Shown one piece after another: positions 51,101 to 63,049 of a stretch of 64,000 nt of DNA (positions are counted from its first letter, which is position 1; each line of letters begins with the position of its first letter). The notes below the pieces were generated by a model, which saw only the letters and a list, made by a program, of their open reading frames with translations, did not search any database and had not been told where the DNA came from. The DNA comes from Amia ocellicauda. Its lineage: Eukaryota > Chordata > Actinopteri > Amiiformes > Amiidae. A program made the position numbers and the translations under genes. The stretch is taken from positions 34,227,784 through 34,291,783 of the forward strand of contig NC_089857.1 in NCBI RefSeq assembly GCF_036373705.1. The letters run 5' to 3'.

Positions 51101-54100
51101 GTGTCTGAAGAGAAAAGATGATTTGTGTCTTTGCTTTTTACAGCTGCACTTAGACCTTTCACCCAGTTTTTGTTCAGTTCTGCCAAAGCATAAACTTGAA
51201 TTACATCAATGCTTTGAAGCGGCCCAGGTAAATTTAAAACGTGATGTCACTACATAGTTTTCTACATTAGCCGTTAATAAGGAATACAGTTAGGACCTGC
51301 ACTCTCAACTTGTAAATCGAAGAACCATTAAAAGAATTCGGAGTTCAAAACATCAGTTATCAATTCTGTTACAACTGCACATCTTTACACTTCAAACTTA
51401 TGGTAGAGATGACGTTTAATCAACCTTAATCAATATAATTTTGCACTGGTTTTTGACTAGTTTAGTGTGTGTAATTTAGGCTACTCCTCTAACGACAAGC
51501 CAGTTCAGTCTCCAAAGTGAGTAAATCAGCATTCATTAAACAGTCATTGCTTCACTGTAATTAATTTGGTGCATTTAGTGAATTGATATTTCCGTACTGC
51601 ATATGGGCTGCATATTAATAAACTGCATTAGTTTAGATGGTTACTGGCAGTTAACTCTTGCCTTCCTGTCAGTACAATTCAGTCACATTTAATTGACCAT
51701 GCCTACAATCATGCTGAGTGGAATCTTATTTTTTTCCATCCTTCATATAATAACAAGATCATGTGCGTTATAACCTTGCATAACCCTTCTATGTGAGATT
51801 ATTAAAACTAACCTTCCCTACATTACAGCACTTCACAATGCTCAGTTTGTGCGATTTGGTTTAGGACTAACCCCTCTGTGTAGCACACCATTTTCAGAGA
51901 CATTAATTTAGCTTTTGGAAATGATATTGGAATTATTCTTTAGATCCATTTAATTGGGCCTGCTTGGCAGGCACATTAAGATGACTGGAATGAGATTGTG
52001 ATTTGGCAAAGAAAATGGTGATTCACCTCTGAGCCTTCTCTTGTCATTTGCAAAAGATCATAATGTAGGAAATCACAGAAATAAATGTACTTTATGAAAA
52101 AAACAAACTAGAAACTCCACTTAAATGTCTTTCTGATATTACCTGAAATACACAGTACATGGTTCCAGTACAGTATGTTTCTAATGCTCATTGAGCAGCA
52201 AAAATTAACATTCATGTCATGCACCTGCTGTAAGTGAAATGAACTCATTTTCAAAGTGTAGCTGCACAAGATATGTAAAAGAGCAGCTATTGCTTCAAGG
52301 TCTTATATTTTATTTAAAACATTCTCAACCTGCTAAATAAGAGGGGTCATTTTGTGGATTAACCATGCAGAAGGATTAGCAGTTTGATTCAGGGAGCAAG
52401 AAACTAGCTCCCAGATGAGCATTCTGGGACAAATGGCCTCTTGTCATTTGTAAACGGTCTTATGCTCCAAGTTGCTCTCCCTCACATCCCCCCTTGATTA
52501 GCCAGAGAATGAATAGAATCTGGCACTGGCTGTGTCTAACGGATTTCTGAGTATTTCCAACAGCTGCTTCGGTGCTGACTTTCGTTACAATATAATTTAA
52601 GTATCTAACGTGTTGGTATTCCCGTCTTCTGAGAAGGTGTTACATAAGAAATAGGGGACAATGTTACACAGGATGTACCAGTAATATTGGAGGTATTATA
52701 GTGTGTGCTGATTGATGTTTTTCAGACTTCCTTGCTCCCCCTGTGTGGTTATTTCTTTTCATTCTGTTAAGCAATATCTTAATTTACCTAATGTAACCTG
52801 TAAATCAATGACTTAAGATAAAGCTGAGAATAGACACTTGAAGATGCATGCATTAGCAACTCGTATAGTAGATTTACCACCATAAATATTAAAATTTGAA
52901 AATGACTTGAATATTCCTATCCTGTAACTTTGGTTTCTTTGTTCTCGGCCCAGGCTTCAGTTTCAGCCACTTATTTTTCTGAACAGTTGCCCAAAACATT
53001 TCCTCTTTTACCATGAATTGGGTTTTACATTTAATCATTTTCTTATCCATCCAAATATATCATTGCTCTGTACAATACTTTGTAATTATGTATTCTAGTT
53101 TATCGGGAAAGTGTAAAGTTCCTGTAATTATTTACAGACCCCAGAGTGAAAAATGTCACTATCTTACAGCTGTTATGCCTGAATCATTATGAAACCATTT
53201 GAGTCTTACCGGCATGAGTGTCTTCTAAAATGTATTATTTCTAATTTATAAGCTGTAAAAAAACACATCATTTAAAGAGCATAGTTACTATAAACAAAAT
53301 CCACAGTTCCCTTCATGTTGAAGACACTCAGATACTATGGCATAGTATCCGAGTGTCTTCAACATGAAGGGAATTGTGGATGTGGCTTGTAACGGTTCAG
53401 TTAAAATGTAGTCATGCATTGTTGTATATTGCACTGCAGCTTTGTCTCTGTAAATATGTGCCAACTTCAACAATATTTAAGGTAAGAGAAATAAGCCATA
53501 ATCTTTAAGATCTAAATGTATGTCCATTGCCAAAAATTGTAATAAATTATTGTAAATGTGTCTCTGGTGGATTTTTATATTCTTTGTATCCAAGGTAAGA
53601 GGTACACTGTTGATAAGAGTATTAATTGCCTGAAACAATATGCATGCTAAATCAGTCCCACTTCCAGTTTAACGTTTTAATATCTATGGGGAAAAAAACT
53701 CTATTTCCCTGGAGTGCATCTTTGACTGTTCACCAATAAAGGATGACTTATAAACCTCATTGCTAGTGGCTGTTAGACTGATTCAAAGTCCATGAATGAC
53801 TGGACCCAAGAGTAACTTGTCTGTATTTGTAGAAAACCTATGTGTCACACATTTATCGGCAAGCACAAATCTTGGTATTCATGATGACCGTATTCATTAT
53901 GAGCTTAGTCATACCTCACACCTTATTGCTATTGTGCTGTTACACAGTTTACAAATTCAGGCTCTGGGGATGGGTACAGTGGGTGTGTATGCATTAGGGA
54001 GACTATTTCTGTGGGATAGGACAGCGTGTCAGAGTAAATCCAGCAGGGCGAGAGATGCCGTGTGATCGAGTTCATGAGTCATTAGGCGTCTCCTAGTGAA

Positions 54101-57100
54101 GTTTTATTTATCTTTGTTTGTTATGATCCCTTTATCAGTGCCACCTGCACAACGTAACTGTGAGCACATGAAATGCATAATGTGTATATGTTACCTTCAT
54201 AAATATTAATACCCAGTGGATTTTTTTTTTTTTTTTTTTATCTAGTAAGATTTTTGAAATTTACATTGGGACATGTGGAATTGTCTTTACATAGCCAGTT
54301 CTCAGTGTCCTGGATCTAAGCCCCTTTCCCATTTATTTTCTCATTTAAAAAAAACTCTTTCCTATTCATTTATGATTGTGCTATTACTGTAGACTAAGCA
54401 TAAGTAGTGGAGTGCTTGTCCTCACAAAATAAAATGTCTTGTCGTAAATTCAGATAAAATAAGAGGATTTTGACGCCAAGATGCAGGAAGTCCAATAATG
54501 CACCTCATATTTGATCAGAGTGTGGCAAACCCAAGATGTTTATTATTTTTTTTAACTCATGATAATCTGTGTGTAGGTAATTCAGAGAAACCGAAATTAG
54601 AAAGACCTGCTGTGGAAAAGGTTTTGTAGTTGTCTGTTCTGCCCAGCAAGTTTTAATTTGCATGTTACCCCTCTTCAAGCAACAATTAAGTGGTTGATTT
54701 TTATATTGTTTAAAAAAAAAAAACATATGGCAATTCCCAAAAAATGGCTCTTATTACCTTAAAAAAGGGAAGATTATATTAAAAAAAAAAAAAAAAAAAG
54801 CAAAAGCAACACATTTTCTTCTCCTCTAGGGACAGAAAACAATAGTTACCTTCCCAACAAACTGGGTCCCAGTCTATTTTTGAAATTATTAAACTGTAAT
54901 GCTACTACGATACTATATTCCAGCAGTTTAATTTTAGTTCAGTGGCAATTGTTTGAATGTATCAGAACTGGTTTTCATTGATGAATGTAAGATGTGAATG
55001 TTTTTTTTGTTTTTTTTCTTTCTTTTATACTCCTTGCTCCTTGTTATCAGCATATATGCCACTAGAGACCACAAAGCACATTTTTCCACTTCACATGAAA
55101 TTAATATCAAGGTTAAGGCTAATTGTTCAGAATTTATAAATTACCTGTATATGAAAGCAGGATATACACATTTTGATGGTTGTGATATGTGATGTGGTGA
55201 ATACCTTTTGTGCTTCTGTGAACTGTTTCCATCACTGGAGTGAAAACCTTTGCTATCAGAATTGTAATTTATCTTGGAGCTATTCCAAAAGACTAATCCT
55301 CAAAGTGCAATATTAATTTGTTGCCAGGAAACAGATACTGTAAGGTCAAACTGAAACCTACAGTAACCAAGACCATATGATTGAGTGGTGCCCCGCACTA
55401 TACAGGAAATGCAACAAATCAGTCGGTAGCTTATTGTTGTCATTAATTGATTTGATTGGTGTTTTGTGTGTGTGGGGGGGTGGTTAATACAGTATTTTCA
55501 GAATATTCTACAGTAGCATATTTGACACCTGCAGTGTGATTTCTGTAAAACACTGTAATAGAAATTCTGTCCAGAATGCTATACACAAGACAAATCCAAG
55601 GCCCTTCTGTGTGGACTGCCAGATAGCACTTTTTCTCAAAAATGTTTGGTGGTCAATGAATTTAAGAAATAACAGACCGCTCCTTGGTCAATTGTGTTGT
55701 GTTGTTGTTGAAAAAAGGGAAGGCTTCTGATAATTAGAACTTGATTTAAAGAGATTTTGTCAAGCGGATGTTCTTTGAGGGTTGTCCTTTCAGCTTTCTG
55801 TTGGCGCCTACAATGATTTCATGAGCACATTTTGGTTTTCCACTGCATGTGGTAGTCATTAAATCTTGTCAGTGATGTAAGTGGTTCTCCTGGTCTGGCA
55901 ACTCCAAGGGTAAATGTTTCCCAGGTCCAAGCAATCCCTAGTGTTTGAGTAATGGGCCGCGCCACTGCTGTGTTAACAAATTCCTTTTAGCTTGTCTGGA
56001 TTCCATCTGATTTATTTAAAAATCTATTTGGCATCAAACATAAATCAATTGTATGTGTCCATGACTAATGGTTCACTCCAAATGATTTTATAGGATTACT
56101 TATTGTATTTGAAAATATGTAGGTCTTATACATATCATCATTCACTTGATAACTAGACCTACATTTTGTTGAAAATATATAATTGTACAAATTGAAAATA
56201 CTTCTTCATTTAGTTCTGATAATTAAACCTATAACATAAACAAGCAAACTTAAAAATAAATGAATACTTGCAGGGATATTGTTTTGTTGTGGTACTACCA
56301 TACTGTGGGCTGTGCCTCTTGGGCACTTGAGCAACATTTGAATAGTGCAGAACAGGCTCGGCCAGTTAGGGAATGTATGTTTCAAATATGACAACAAAAC
56401 CTCTAAAAATGGAGAATGATTTGGGCCTAACATTAAACATGCCCTTGGTAAACATGTCTTGTATGCTATGGGCTAGAACTGTGTTCAGCCTCGCACTAAA
56501 ATACATATTGAGTTTTCTGAGCTTTACTTCAGCAGAAAGAGAATCCCCAAGATACAGTAGTTTAAACAACTTCAAATCCAACTGTATTCTTTTGATGAAG
56601 GAAGTTGATTAATGCATAACAACAAATCAAAACTGATCTAATAACATTTTCATTTGTATTCATAGAATACAGTATTAAAGGGAAAAACTAAGCTCCATTG
56701 TATTTCATAAAACATCTGGAAAAATTAAGACAACAGTTTGATTTATAATTGAGTGGTTCTAAAATATTTATTTGTTTTTTATAGTTCGTTTATCCCAGAT
56801 TGACAACTCTCCTGTGTAAAATCTGTTTATGTAGCCCGAAGGAAAGAACAAAATGATTCCCGTTGTCCTGTCTGTCCTGTTTGTTTTTATTTCTTGGCAT
56901 ATTGCTATAGAAACCAGCTACACACCTTCATCTGAAAAATTTAGATTTCATTAAGGCTTGAATGAATGGTTGTTCTGTTCTGATAAAAGCATTCTGTGGA
57001 CTATTGTGAATTGTATCTCTCTAACAGTATATAATTTTGACCGTGGCAGATCTGTATGAAGAGTTTTTGCTTATCCCACAGACACCTTTTAGAGTGACCT

Positions 57101-60100
57101 TATTGCAATGTTTCTGGAAGGTAAACCCCTTTATGGACCTAAAGTATTTACAAAACTCAATATTTCCTCCTTCCTTTTCCCTTTCACCAAAGTTGCTTCT
57201 TGTAAGTAAAGATCAGTGTATGAACTCCTTTTTGCAGACATAAGCATATACCCAGTGCAGCAGAGTAAATCCAAGTCATCTGTGAAAACTGCTTAACAGG
57301 CAGACTGGATTTTTTGCAGAACACTCCACCTATAGTGTAACGGTGGTTACAATTAATATATTGTTCTTCTGAGATTTTGAAGTGTGTTTTATACAGCTTA
57401 GACCTGAGAATCCATTTCATCCTTGATGATTAATGTTCTTCTGTGACCAAATGTGACATAATATTTAGTGTTGCAGATCCGTGGTGAACCTAAGGTTTAT
57501 TTATTAAAAAATAAAATTAAATAAAAAAGTGTATGGATAATCTTAATGTGTTATTTAGAGGTCTGTTTATATTCCTTTTAAATTCTAGTTCAGAATAATG
57601 AGCTGTAGTATAAATCCATGGTGCCCTAGTTTTGACTCAACTGGCATATCTGCCAAGTCGCATGTCTTTGGCCCATGGTTTCATCCACTTTGTGATCTTT
57701 TTCTTTACCCATTCTTTCTCAGAGTGGGCAGTAGGCAGAGTGGGAAGGAGCATAAATGTTGCATCTGAGGTGCAGTGGTTAAACCACATTGCAGAGCTCT
57801 TTCAGCCTGAAGAACCGCATCAAACTAATCTAGAGCCCATTAAGACCTCTGCCTCACTCCAGAGCAGAGCAGCGGGGCATCGTAAATGCTAGGCTTTGCA
57901 TCGCATTTCCTCCTACCACTGCACTTCATGAAAACCATTTGAAAACCAACCTGACAGAGAAGTGTGCATTTCTTAAATGCATTAAGATCATATGCCCAAT
58001 TACAATAAATTGAGTATAACTTGCTCTTAGACATTTACAATGTACTGATCTATGTGAGAAGAACCAAGCTATTGTTAATTTATTATTTTTATGCCTTTTC
58101 TAATCCTGGGATAATAAACACCCATGGTGGTGAAAATCAGGTGACCAAATTACCAGTTGAGACCTACAGTCTTACTGGAGCTAGTGAAGTTCACCATTAA
58201 TTTCTGAAAATATAAACTGAGCATGTGCTGTACATGAAACAAAACTCCAGCTTCATCTTAGTTTCCCAAATCCAGTAGAGTATGCAGTGCCCTGTTTGGA
58301 GTTGTGCACGGCCAGTCCTTTGAACTGTCATGACTAAGCAAGGGATACAAAGAGAGGATCATCATTACGGTCTTTCCCGTTCGACCCAGCCACAGATAAT
58401 GGAGAAGCCTGACATCATACACTTACTACTAAACCAATCCCACCCACAAATATGAGGTAGCTTCTACTGGAATATCAGACCACAAACAAACAAGACATTT
58501 TCAGCAGCAACTGTTCAGCTTTTCAATACTCATCGATCTGTCATTTTCTAAATTTGTTCCAGAAGTGAAAAGCATTTCTGGTTCAGACTGCCAGTGGCAA
58601 AGGCAGAGATTTGTGTTCAGTAGTCAGAATAATTACATGTGAAGTATAAAAATCTAATGAATTATTGAATACAGAATGGCCTGAGAGAATGTAATATCGA
58701 ACAACAACACATTTAACATGAATCTGCAGAGGTGAAATAAGTTGATCAAGGCATCATAACTAATCACAGGAGTAGAACGTGAAACTGCCAGAAGATAAGT
58801 TTCATTGTATGCTTTGAATATGCCATTCTTATAATTGAATCACCAAACACTTTTAAATACCATTTTGACTTAATGCAATTTTGAAATTATGTTACGACCA
58901 TTAAAATTGTTATTTTAGGTGAACCCTCCTTAAGCTGACAATTCTTCAGAGGTCAGGTGTTTGCATGTACTCCCACGCCAATCATGCAAATACATTCCCC
59001 AAATAGGCTACTGCTGTTTGTTTTTTAGATTGTGACTTTCAAAACCCAGCTTCCCTTTACAGCACCATATAGCATATAATGTATGTTTGTTGTAATAATA
59101 AAAATACTCAAGGTTTTTTTTTTTTTTTTTTTTTTTTGCTTTAAGAAATTGCGTTAAACAAATATTTCTAGGTCTGTAGAGCAAGATATGAAGGCAAAAA
59201 CGTTTGATGCAGGACGTAAACCTGAAAAACCATTCTTACTACCACTCCATTGCAACTCGACATATTTGGAATTTCGTAATGTTTCCTCAATAGCCTATTG
59301 GGTATGAATTTCATTTGTTTTTGCATTTTGCCAAGTGAAATGAAGGACTTCTATGAGCTTTTCCATATTTGCTTCATCAATCGGCATTTATAGTAAATGT
59401 TAAGGCATATTTTCTCAATGTTCTAACCTGTTTTGATGCTGGAGATCACATGTTCCTTTGAGATGCCTTGTGCAAGACTGCACCCAAATTATTTATTCTT
59501 CTGTTGTTTATACTGGCATCAGCTCACTGTTCTGTCTGTTTAGAAGCAGTTTATGGTCTGTTGTGACACAGGTGCACTTTATTTTCTATAAGCTATGTGG
59601 GCCCAAAATCAGGTTTAAGGCAGAATAAAGATAACTGTTGATTGGTGTATTGGTTTACGCCTTGTATACAATATATGATTTGAAGGAGGAAAGAAAAAAA
59701 AAAAAAAGGATGCGTCTTTTACCACAGGAACGTCTTGTTTTTCTGTGACAAATGTACTGTACAAATGAGTCACTTCATGGTAGGTGGAAGCAATGTAAAG
59801 CTGTAGCTCTGAATAAAACTAATTTTGCTTATGCACAGATTACCAGCCACATTTACATTCATAATTTCAGACACGGGGTTACTACCCAGAGTGGGATGAT
59901 GTTCTTCTTATGTATTTATATGCCTGCTTCAGATTTTATATAGTAAATGTATGGAAAGCCTTTCTTATGTAATTTTTTTTTTTTTGTTCCTTCATTTTGT
60001 AGGTATGGAATCCGTCCTGAAAACGTGATCATCTATGGCCAAAGTATAGGTACTGTCCCATCTGTGGACCTTGCTGCGCGATACGAGAGCGCTGCCGTCA

Positions 60101-60942
60101 TTCTCCACTCTCCCCTGACATCAGGAATGCGTGTGGCCTTCCCAGACACTAAGAAGACTTACTGCTTTGACGCATTTCCAAAGTAAGATTTATTTAGTTA
60201 TTTTAATGAGTTTTCGAAGCTGAACTTATTATTTAAGAAACCAATCATTATCAATGTATGTAGATTTAAAAATAAAATGTAGTGAACACATTTGTATCAT
60301 TAGAAAAAAGCTTTGTATGCAAAGGGGGCCTTTAAGAAACCAACTCGCTCATATCATGTGACACAGTGAACTGTGGCCAAGGCTGTGGCTCTTCCTAGTG
60401 GCCATTAGGGAAATGAGAATTTCCAGACAGAGCATCACATTGCATGACTTACAGCCTGTGGTCTGAAACAGGCTCATGAGTTTGCTGTCTGCAATCCAGT
60501 CTATTAAGAGCTGTCAATAGCATTCCTTAATGCTACAGTTTCAGTTATTAGTGGGATACAAGGCTATTTTATTTCCCTTTCCTACATTCGAATGCATTTG
60601 AGCCTTACAGCACTTGGGTTTCCCATGTATTGCAATGCATTTTATCATATCTGCTTATGTCAGTTTACAGCATCAGAAATTGTGTAAACTGTTTTTGTTT
60701 GATTTTGTTTTTCTTTACACAGTATTGACAAAATCTCCAAGATCACGTCTCCAGTGTTGATCATTCATGGGACAGAAGATGAAGTGATAGACTTTTCCCA
60801 TGGCCTGGCTCTGTACGAGCGCTGCCAGAGACCTGTGGAGCCGCTGTGGGTGGAAGGGGCCGGTCACAATGACGTGGAACTGTACGGACAGTACCTAGAG
60901 AGATTAAAACAGTTTGTCGCTCACGAGCTGGTCAATTTGTAA
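42106..60942 (+). CDS. abhd17b: ABHD17B depalmitoylase, complete, 3 coding exons
   Basis: Joined exons: 42106-42572, 60003-60182 and 60723-60942. This makes 867 nt and 288 aa, the length of the human protein, with GT-AG junctions in frame. It is a membrane-anchored serine hydrolase of the alpha/beta-hydrolase fold. Family members remove palmitate from proteins such as N-Ras and PSD-95 at the plasma membrane and endosomes. The N-terminal cysteine cluster ([11 protein letters not shown], residues 9-19) is the palmitoylated membrane anchor. The fold starts with [13 protein letters not shown] (oxyanion region). The catalytic triad is Ser170 (YGQSIGT), Asp235 (HGTEDEV) and His264 (GAGHND). The sequence is nearly identical to mammalian ABHD17B, more so than to the A or C paralogues (MNNLS start, ELVNL end). 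The start ATG lies 8 nt after the splice acceptor with A at -3. The intron between the first two coding exons is 17.4 kb. Expression probably comes from the promoter shared with C9orf85. Confidence 0.97.
46643..47086 (-). mobile_element. Solo LTR of a retroelement with 5-bp target duplication
   Basis: The 444-bp segment begins TGACGAGTTGCAGG and ends CAGTTCTTCA. It is flanked on both sides by GTAAC (46638-46642 and 47087-47091). The ends are imperfect inverted repeats (10 of 14 positions) with the TG...CA termini of LTRs. On the minus strand a TATATATGG (around 46879) precedes an AATAAA (46692-46697) by about 185 nt, the order expected of U3-R-U5. No internal coding region is present, so it is probably the product of recombination between two LTRs. 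Whether the parent was an endogenous retrovirus or a Gypsy-type element cannot be told. It lies in the ABHD17B large intron, antisense to the gene. Confidence 0.7.
47092..50729. other. ABHD17B intron, nothing further recognised
   Basis: AT-rich intronic sequence with scattered poly-T runs. Short open frames are unsupported. Confidence 0.45.
50731..50950 (+). mobile_element. SINE-like interspersed repeat in ABHD17B intron
   Basis: It starts GGGAGTCGGTCAGATGGTA, which is tRNA-like. It continues with CCCTGAGCAAGATACTTAACC and AAACCAAGGTCCCATTGTGA, then CTCTGTAAGTC, a word order I recognise from high-copy fish SINE-type repeats. The copy is diverged and no cloverleaf or open frame remains. Confidence 0.55.
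53301..53379. repeat. 79-bp near-perfect palindrome with 1-nt spacer
   Basis: Arms 53301-53339 and 53341-53379 are reverse complements at 37 of 39 positions around a single G (53340). One mismatch pairs as G-U in a plus-strand transcript and the other as U-G in a minus-strand transcript. It has no simple-sequence character; the arm contains TTCATGTTGAAGACACTC. It lies in the ABHD17B large intron. Confidence 0.93.
53380..60002. other. Rest of ABHD17B large intron
   Basis: AT-rich intron with poly-A/T runs (54222-54239, 54781-54799, 59115-59137). No exon, RNA gene or identifiable transposon was found. The acceptor TTTTGTAG precedes the second coding exon at 60003. Confidence 0.5.
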
Positions 60943-62915
60943 GAGGACTTCTCCTGTTCAACTGTGAACTTCATTTTTTTTTTTTTTTTTTTTCTCTTGT
61001 GGTTTTATTTGTTTTGTTCCCATTTTTTTGACTGCACAAGTTGGTGTGAAAGATTGCAAAATGTGTGAACCTGAGGATAGTTTGCACTTCATGTTTGCTG
61101 CCTTTTAAAATGTACAGGTTATGATTTGCAGGCATTAGAAGTGAAGGTTTTCATGCCAGTATTAAAAATAAAGAAACTAGAAAACCTGGAACACTTTCAG
61201 ACACACTCAGGTCAGTCTAACGCATTATTGAACTAGACTCATTATAGTAAATAACTTGTTTTCCTTTTCTTTTTCATGTTTTAATACTTAAACTGTAAAT
61301 GTACATCATTTAAAAGAGTACTGTATGAAATGTAAATTCAGAATAATGCTGTGCAACTGTTGCCAAATGTTCAGCATATCGGAAGCAAATTTATATGGAA
61401 ACATTTTTAAAACATCTCCAATAAGCTGTATAATGTTTTTTCAGAGAGAAGTTTAACTGTAAAAAGAATTCTTTTTTTGATTTAAATCCGCTTAAGATAT
61501 TCTTTTTTTTCTCAGACCACTGTTAAATGCTGGATACATTTTAAGCTCTTTTAAAGTTTTCAGAGAATTTCTCATTCTAGCCAATTTTTGTGTATAAACT
61601 ATAGAGAGAGCCTGACAACCAGCTTGGTTAGATTCAGATTTCTCTTGTTACATTTATTAGCTTGTTTGGTTAGGAAATTGAAATGATGAAGACTGTACAA
61701 ATGCTGAAATACTATTACTCTATGTAGATATGGCTGACTACTGTCAGCCTGCTGGGTGTAAATGAAATGCTATATAATATGCTGATTAATTTGTAGAAGG
61801 TCATGAGGGAAACCTTTTTTTCATCCTTTCAACTTGTAAATAATGTTTGTACTTGACATTTTTATTTCCTCTGTATTCCTGTGTATTATGCATACATATT
61901 TGTATATCAGTTTTCCTCAAACTGGAAAGGATAGCAAACTTCACAATTTATCCCAACTGGTTTAGTTAATTTTTATTTTGTGTAAGTTACCTTTCTTTAC
62001 TGAAGGGATGTTGCTAATATAATATGAATAATAATGATTATACTTATAAAAGAACCTAATTATAGGAAATAAAATGTATTAGAGAAAATAAAAACTGTGT
62101 AACTACTGTATTAGCCCAGAAAAATCTAAATTAGAAGTATTGTGATACGTTGTGGGGAAAAAAAACTTAAAAAATAAATGGAGGGAAGCATTTCTATCAG
62201 AGCATTCCACACTGTGTGCAGGATCATTCCAGTTTCCAGAAAGAAGTTCACTGTGATTCTGGCCTGAATTAAATGGGGCAAAATGGTCTAAATCTATGGT
62301 TATTTGCCACTGCCACACCACGTTAATGCTAGAAGTAAATAATGAGGCTTATGAATTATGTCTTTTCAAAAGGTCTGATTTAATGTTTCTCCACAGCTCC
62401 TAGTGACATACAACTTTCCACCTCAATAGCTGTGAAGTGCTGGGCCCCCACCTGAAAGAACAATTATTATAAATACACATCCTACTTACAGACGCTTTAT
62501 ACGTTAAGGTGAAAGAAAAGGACATCTTTGGCATTTTAGAGACGCTCTTGTTACTCCACTTTGTCTACAAAACTGTCTGTTGGTACGGATGTTTTCTTGG
62601 GTCACAAGATTTGGACAGTAAGTACTTGAACTGGTTTCCCAGTTGACCTTTTAGGACAGTTATGACTGGTCCAGAAATGGAGCAATGGTCTTCAGATGTA
62701 AATGATGATCCTCAAAACCTCAGATTTATTTTCTAGTCTTGCACAATTGTTCATCCAAAATTATTCAACTCTGACAGGTCAACGTAGCCACAGTGGTTTC
62801 AGGAATCTCGGACACAATTTGTTAGGTTAAACTGAAACTTAAATCATGGCTTGTCACTTTTGTTTTCTTATGCTGCATCATGGTGTTCTAATAAATTAAA
62901 CAGACACTGTCCATT
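60943..62915 (+). other. abhd17b: ABHD17B 3'UTR with alternative poly(A) signals
   Basis: Non-coding sequence after the TAA at 60940-60942. AATAAA signals are at 61167-61172, 62068-62073, 62087-62092 and 62890-62895, so UTRs of about 0.25, 1.15 and 1.95 kb are possible. A Pumilio-type TGTAAATA lies at 61835-61842. The end given assumes the last signal. Confidence 0.6.
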
Positions 62916-62987
62916 TTTGTGCCTCCACAATTTTATTTCCTGGCTGTACTATGTGTTCGTCTGTATGACCTGTTGTATGTCACACTG

Positions 62988-63043
62988 AGTGTGTGTGTGT
63001 ATGTATGTATGTATGTATGTATGTATGTATGTATGTATGTATG
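62988..63043. repeat. (GT)n/(ATGT)n microsatellite
   Basis: A short GT run leads into about eleven ATGT units. It abuts the presumed end of the Tc1 element to the right. Confidence 0.92.
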
Positions 63044-63049
63044 TTTTTA

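Noticed and set aside
53301..53379. microRNA precursor
   Set aside because: The loop is one base. A pre-miRNA needs a larger loop, so a palindrome from template switching or a foldback element is more likely.
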